A stretch of DNA of 16,514 nucleotides. It comes from Chloroflexota bacterium. Its GTDB lineage: Bacteria > Chloroflexota > Anaerolineae > Thermoflexales > Thermoflexaceae. Position 1 is the stretch's first letter. Every line of letters begins with the position of its first letter. The translations under genes and the position numbers were made by a program. The notes under the pieces are model-generated. The model had not been told where the DNA came from. It did no database searches and saw only the letters and a program-made list of their open reading frames with translations. This document shows, in pieces, positions 13,391 to 16,514 of the stretch. Location of the stretch: NCBI GenBank assembly GCA_030550075.1, contig JAUQQB010000015.1, positions 1 through 16,514 on the forward strand, written 5' to 3'.

Positions 13391-14446
13391 TTATACCTGT
13401 CCCATCCACCGCAGGGCGGCTTCGGCATTGAAAATGGCAGCGCCCGCGGCGCCCCGGATGGTGTTGTGAGTGAGAGCCACGAACTTCAGAGTGAAGACCG
13501 GGCATTGCTGCACCCGCCCCACCACCACACTCATGCCGCCCCCTGTCATCCGATCCAGGCGCGGCTGCGGCCGGTCAGGCTCCGTCCGCACCACGATGGG
13601 CGCAGTGACCGCGCTCGGGAGATCCGATACCTCTTCCGGCGGGCGATAACCCGCCATCGCCTTCATCGCTTCCTCTGGGCCCATCGGCTCCTCCAGCTCC
13701 ACCGACAGACAGACCAGATGCCCATCCAGGGTGGGAACCCGGTTCGTCTGGGCGCTCAGGCGGATAGGCGCTTCCTCCACCATTCCATCCCGCAGCTGTC
13801 CCAGAAGCTTGCGAGGTTCTGTCTCCAGTTTTCCTTCCTCGCCCGGAATGTGAGGGAGGACATTATCCGCGATCTCCATCGCGGAGACTCCGGGATAGCC
13901 AGCCCCCGAGAGGGCCTGAAGGCTCACCAGATGGACCCGACGGACCCCATAGGGCATCAGGGCCTTAAGGGGGAGGACAGCCGCTGTGGTGGTGCAATTG
14001 GGGTTCGTCACCAGGGCACCGGACCATCCCCGGGCCTCCTGTTGACGCGGGAGCAGCCCCAGGTGATCGAAGTTGACATCCGGCATCACCAGCGGCACGT
14101 CGGCGGCCATCCGGTAGGCGGAGGCATTGCTGGCCACCAGATAGCCGGCAGCGGCGAACCGAGGCTCGACCTCGCGGGCGATGTCCGATGGGAGCGCGGA
14201 AATCACGATCTCCGCGTCGAATCCCGGCTCGGTCGGCTGCACGACCATTGGGGCAGCCCACTCTGGCATCGGGGCGCTCAGCAGCCAGCGGCATGCTTCC
14301 CCATATCGGCGGCCCACGGAGCGATCGGACCCCGTCAACGTGACCACGCGGAACCATGGATGATGGCCCAGCAGGTGCACCAGCCACTGGCCGACCATCC
14401 CTGTGGCGCCCAGCACCGCAACCCGAAAAGAGGGCTTCGAGCTCAT
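13391..14446 (-). CDS. asd: Aspartate-semialdehyde dehydrogenase, yeast/archaeal type
   Basis: Converts aspartyl phosphate to aspartate semialdehyde with NADPH, a step towards lysine, threonine, methionine and diaminopimelate. There are 351 residues from the chosen start. The Rossmann motif VLGATGMVG is at 11-19. The catalytic Cys lies in TNPNCTT (Cys151), and the catalytic His is probably in VPTLDGH (His243). QALSGAGYPGVSAMEIADNVLPHIPGEE is typical of the fungal/archaeal branch rather than the E. coli branch. The same branch includes archaeal malonyl-CoA reductases, so that activity is a minor alternative. The frame begins at GTG 14458, but GGAGG sits five bases before ATG 14444-14446 and only two before ATG 14447-14449; the former is chosen. 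It is cotranscribed with the downstream eamA gene. Confidence 0.93.
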   Translation of the reverse strand: MSSKPSFRVAVLGATGMVGQWLVHLLGHHPWFRVVTLTGSDRSVGRRYGEACRWLLSAPMPEWAAPMVVQPTEPGFDAEIVISALPSDIAREVEPRFAAAGYLVASNASAYRMAADVPLVMPDVNFDHLGLLPRQQEARGWSGALVTNPNCTTTAAVLPLKALMPYGVRRVHLVSLQALSGAGYPGVSAMEIADNVLPHIPGEEGKLETEPRKLLGQLRDGMVEEAPIRLSAQTNRVPTLDGHLVCLSVELEEPMGPEEAMKAMAGYRPPEEVSDLPSAVTAPIVVRTEPDRPQPRLDRMTGGGMSVVVGRVQQCPVFTLKFVALTHNTIRGAAGAAIFNAEAALRWMGQV

Positions 14447-14676
14447 CATGGCCTCCACTCCATTTGCCCAAGATTAAGTGACTGGAGTTTGGACAAAGCA
14501 TGCCACATCCAGCACAAGAAAAGACGGCGACTACGTCTTCTGACGCGCCGACGCAGCAGGCTTATTGGAGGGTAAGGCGATATATTAGCCGATGTAGTGT
14601 TGCGATGTGAAGCAATTGTATGACAGTTGTGCCCGGGGATCCAGCTCCATTTCCATCCGGCGGGAGGAGGTAGAAG

Positions 14677-14715
14677 ATGCCCGAGGCTCTCCCTATCCCA
14701 TTTCAATATAAATAG
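14677..14715 (+). CDS. 12-codon ORF with strong ribosome site (leader peptide or truncated gene start)
   Basis: ATG at 14677 follows GGGAGGAGGTAGAAG, a near-ideal Shine-Dalgarno sequence, and the frame encodes MPEALPIPFQYK before TAG. Immediately after the stop comes GGAGTTACGCAGTTGAAAG and the hairpin cluster. It may be the 5' end of a gene broken by an inserted element, a leader peptide, or chance. Confidence 0.35.
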   Translation: MPEALPIPFQYK

Positions 14716-14740
14716 GAGTTACGCAGTTGAAAGCTCTAAA

Positions 14741-14857
14741 GGTGGGACGGAATGGCCCCACCCCCCTTTCTCCCCCCTCCCCACGGACCTTTGGGCCGTG
14801 GGGAGGGGGGAGAAAAATCCTTTTGGGGGCGAAGCGGGGCGCCTTTAGCCCCCCGCT
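14741..14857. repeat. Cluster of three GC-rich hairpins, one with perfect 20-bp arms
   Basis: The central hairpin has arms 14767-14786 and 14796-14815, perfectly complementary over 20 bp, around a 9-nt loop. It is flanked by GGTGGG (14741-14746) with CCCACC (14757-14762) and by AGCGGGG (14833-14839) with CCCCGCT (14851-14857). No coding gene ends here, so a terminator role is not needed on either strand unless the short ORF at 14677 is expressed. Confidence 0.8.
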
Positions 14858-15037
14858 CCCCTGGAGCGCAAGCCGGCAAGGGAAGATCGGAAAGTCCAGA
14901 GATCGCTCCCCCCTAATCGTCGCATGCTGATCTTCCATCCCTAGCTTTTTCCCTGCCTCCCAACCAGGAAATTTCCCAGGCCCCAAACCCGGCGACCTCC
15001 CAGCACCTCGCTAAACAAGCTTCTTTTATGCTGAGAA

Positions 15038-15051
15038 TCAGGAAGTCCTGA
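15038..15051 (+). promoter_or_regulatory. Palindrome just before the Fe-S gene ribosome site
   Basis: TCAGGA-AG-TCCTGA is a perfect 14-bp dyad ending three bases before the AAGGAG ribosome site (15054-15059). It could be an operator or a small leader hairpin controlling the respiratory operon. Confidence 0.4.
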
Positions 15052-15067
15052 GCAAGGAGCATCCGCG

Positions 15068-15973
15068 ATGGTTCAGGAAATCCAAACCCGGATACGCGCC
15101 CTGGCGACCCGACGGACGTTTCTGGCGCGATTCGCCAGCGGGATCTTCGCCTCCCTGATCGCCCCGGCCGTCGCCTCTGGCGTCCTGGATCAGGTTGAGG
15201 CAGCCTCCCAGGAGCACGCAGGGGCCGATCTGGCCCCCATGCCGGAGCTCCCGGAGGGATTAAACGGTCAGCACCCCATCGAGCGCATGATAGAGGACCT
15301 CCGACGGGCTTTACAACAGAAGCCAGTAGACCAGCGGCGTTGGGCGATGGTGATTGATCTCCGCAAATGCGTGGGATGCTACGCCTGCACCGTGGCCTGC
15401 GTCGCCGAGAACAAGCTGCCCCCGGGCATCGCTTACCGCCCAGTGATCACAGAAACCCGGGGCACTTACCCAAACGTCTCCCGCCGGTTCATTCCACGGC
15501 CATGCATGCAGTGTGAAAACCCTCCATGCGTCCCCGTGTGCCCGGTCCAGGCCACATGGAAGCGCCCCGATGGCATCGTGGTCATCAATTACGATCAATG
15601 CATCGGGTGCCGCTACTGCATCACCGCCTGTCCCTATGCCGCCCGATCCTTCGATTCCGGCTACTTCTACAGTGACTTTGAGGGTGGATCCCCTCAACCC
15701 TATGAGCTGCTCCCCTCACCGGAATACGGTGAAGGCCGTGTGCGCCGCCGGGATGCCTCGCCGGTGGGGAACGTGCGCAAGTGTCATTTCTGCCTCCACC
15801 GCATCGAGCGGGGGGAGCTGCCTGCCTGCGTTCTCTCCTGTATGGGTCGGGCGACTTACTTTGGGGATCTCCATGATCCCCAAAGCCTGGTCTCCGAACT
15901 GGCCAGCCGGCCGAACGCCATCCGGCTGAAGGAAGAGATGGGCACCGAACCCAAAGTCTTCTACCTGGTATGA
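15068..15973 (+). CDS. Tat-exported four-cluster [4Fe-4S] electron-transfer subunit of a molybdoenzyme
   Basis: A 301-residue DmsB/PsrB/TtrB-like subunit. The N-terminus has a twin-arginine signal, ATRRTFLARF (13-22), followed by a hydrophobic stretch, so the protein has its own Tat export route. Sixteen Cys residues form four cluster motifs: C101-C104-C107-C111, C146-C149-C154-C158, C178-C181-C184-C188 and C239-C242-C254-C258. Spacing CxxCxxCxxxC and CxxCxxxxCxxxC is standard for this family. It should pass electrons between the catalytic subunit and a membrane quinone-reactive subunit, expected downstream outside the window. AAGGAG (15054-15059) lies eight bases before the ATG. The catalytic subunit begins 12 bp after its stop. 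B-before-A gene order and a Tat signal on the B subunit recall tetrathionate or selenate reductase-type operons, but the substrate cannot be fixed. Confidence 0.93.
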   Translation: MVQEIQTRIRALATRRTFLARFASGIFASLIAPAVASGVLDQVEAASQEHAGADLAPMPELPEGLNGQHPIERMIEDLRRALQQKPVDQRRWAMVIDLRKCVGCYACTVACVAENKLPPGIAYRPVITETRGTYPNVSRRFIPRPCMQCENPPCVPVCPVQATWKRPDGIVVINYDQCIGCRYCITACPYAARSFDSGYFYSDFEGGSPQPYELLPSPEYGEGRVRRRDASPVGNVRKCHFCLHRIERGELPACVLSCMGRATYFGDLHDPQSLVSELASRPNAIRLKEEMGTEPKVFYLV

Positions 15974-15985
15974 GGGAGGTCCAGG

Positions 15986-16514
15986 ATGATCGCCACCCGG
16001 AAGATTTCCCGCAGGGATTTCCTGAAGATGGCCGGCGCCTCGGCTGGAGGCCTGGCGGCCATGGCCGCGCTGGGCAGCGGGTTCCGAACCCTGAGCGCCC
16101 ATGAGGCCCGGCAGCAACAGGAATCCGGCTCCCGCGTGGTCTACACGGCCTGCGTGATGTGCCCGGCCGAGTGCGGCCTCGAGGTCCACGTGGAAAACGG
16201 GATCGTTTCGAACATCTACGGCAACATCCACGTCCCTTATAACTCCGGCACCGTATGCGCTAAAGGGGTCGCCAGCCTGCAGCTGGTATACAACGTGAAC
16301 CGGATCAAGTATCCGATGATCCGGGTTGGAGAGCGTGGGGAAGGCAAGTTCAAGCGGGTCTCCTGGGAAGAGGCCTTAGATTACATCGCCACCAAGCTCA
16401 TTGAGATCAAACAGAAATATGGTCCCGAAGCTGTGATCATGGATTGCGGCGACGTGACCGATCGCGACGCCTATTACTATCTCTTCCGAGCCTTTGGCCA
16501 CATAAATTATAACA
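15986..16514 (+). CDS. Molybdopterin oxidoreductase catalytic subunit, N-terminal part (runs off right edge)
   Basis: The first 176 codons of a DMSO-reductase-family (Mo-bisPGD) enzyme. A canonical Tat signal SRRDFLK (8-14) precedes an Ala/Gly-rich hydrophobic region, so the folded cofactor-loaded protein is exported. The N-terminal [4Fe-4S] site is C56-x2-C59-x3-C63-x27-C91 followed by K93-G94, the usual layout. RVGERGEGKFKRVSWEEALDYIA (about 119-141) matches the block common to Psr/Phs/Arr-type reductases. GAGGGAGG overlaps the stop codon of the Fe-S gene and serves this start, indicating translational coupling. Polysulfide, thiosulfate, tetrathionate, arsenate or selenate are all possible substrates; the active-site region lies outside the window. 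Confidence 0.93.
   Translation, partial: MIATRKISRRDFLKMAGASAGGLAAMAALGSGFRTLSAHEARQQQESGSRVVYTACVMCPAECGLEVHVENGIVSNIYGNIHVPYNSGTVCAKGVASLQLVYNVNRIKYPMIRVGERGEGKFKRVSWEEALDYIATKLIEIKQKYGPEAVIMDCGDVTDRDAYYYLFRAFGHINYN

Larger units (their letters stand above)
14459..15067. other. Divergent intergenic region with GC-rich hairpins; no full gene
   Basis: About 610 bp separate asd (leftward) from the Fe-S gene (rightward). A small dyad AAGACG/CGTCTT lies near 14522-14540. A 12-codon ORF with a strong ribosome site lies at 14677-14715. A cluster of GC-rich hairpins occupies 14741-14857. From 14860 to 15037 I see no gene or clear signal. The minus-strand frame over 14693-14986 is low-complexity and is a shadow of the hairpins. 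I found no good consensus promoter for either flanking gene. Confidence 0.6.

Noticed and set aside
12136..13428. Minus-strand open frame of 430 codons
   Set aside because: Out-of-frame shadow across the glycosyltransferase and the EamA gene; low-complexity composition and no motifs.
13283..14575. Plus-strand open frame of 430 codons, His/Arg-rich
   Set aside because: Antisense to asd, which has an intact catalytic motif and Rossmann fold.
14713..14735. GGAGTTACGCAGTTGAAAG as the left end of an insertion sequence
   Set aside because: I could not find a matching inverted end to the right before the Fe-S gene, so no element is annotated.

Overview
The window is about 16.5 kb of GC-rich bacterial DNA. 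Genes are closely packed, Shine-Dalgarno sites are strong (GGAGG-like) and some starts are GTG or TTG. Gene content fits a thermophilic member of the Chloroflexota, perhaps Thermoflexus-like: a coiled-coil repeat protein, a yeast/archaeal-type aspartate-semialdehyde dehydrogenase, an unusually long class II aldolase, a Tat-exported molybdopterin enzyme and palindromic intergenic repeats. The taxonomy is inference from gene style, not a database match.

Positions 1-9028 are all transcribed leftward. In transcription order they hold a zinc-ribbon/disordered protein and a class II aldolase-family enzyme (one unit), then a roughly 400-bp gap with a probable 102-bp MITE. Next come glutamyl-tRNA synthetase, a site-2 protease homologue, an alkaline-phosphatase-superfamily enzyme and a PrsA/SurA-type lipoprotein foldase. 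After a roughly 445-bp gap with a diverged inverted repeat comes the start of a coiled-coil protein carrying a 147-bp tandem duplication; it runs off the left edge.

Positions 9029-12519 run rightward: lgt (prolipoprotein diacylglyceryl transferase, with a perfect TATAAT box), a membrane-anchored pentahaem cytochrome c, a clear intrinsic terminator, an array of 91-101-bp palindromic repeats, and an MGT-type glycosyltransferase. The glycosyltransferase converges on and overlaps by stop codons with a leftward asd-eamA pair (12516-14446).

A 620-bp divergent spacer with very stable GC-rich hairpins precedes a rightward respiratory operon. Its first gene is a Tat-exported ferredoxin-like subunit with four [4Fe-4S] clusters; its second is the catalytic subunit of a DMSO-reductase-family molybdoenzyme, cut by the right edge.

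Functional links: Lgt would lipidate exported proteins such as the PrsA-like foldase. The pentahaem cytochrome and the molybdoenzyme/Fe-S pair point to periplasm-side anaerobic or alternative respiration. asd-eamA couples aspartate-family amino-acid synthesis to a possible exporter. I see no CRISPR array, tRNA, rRNA or intact insertion sequence. The least ordinary parts are the noncoding repeats and the recent in-frame duplication, not a new multi-gene system.
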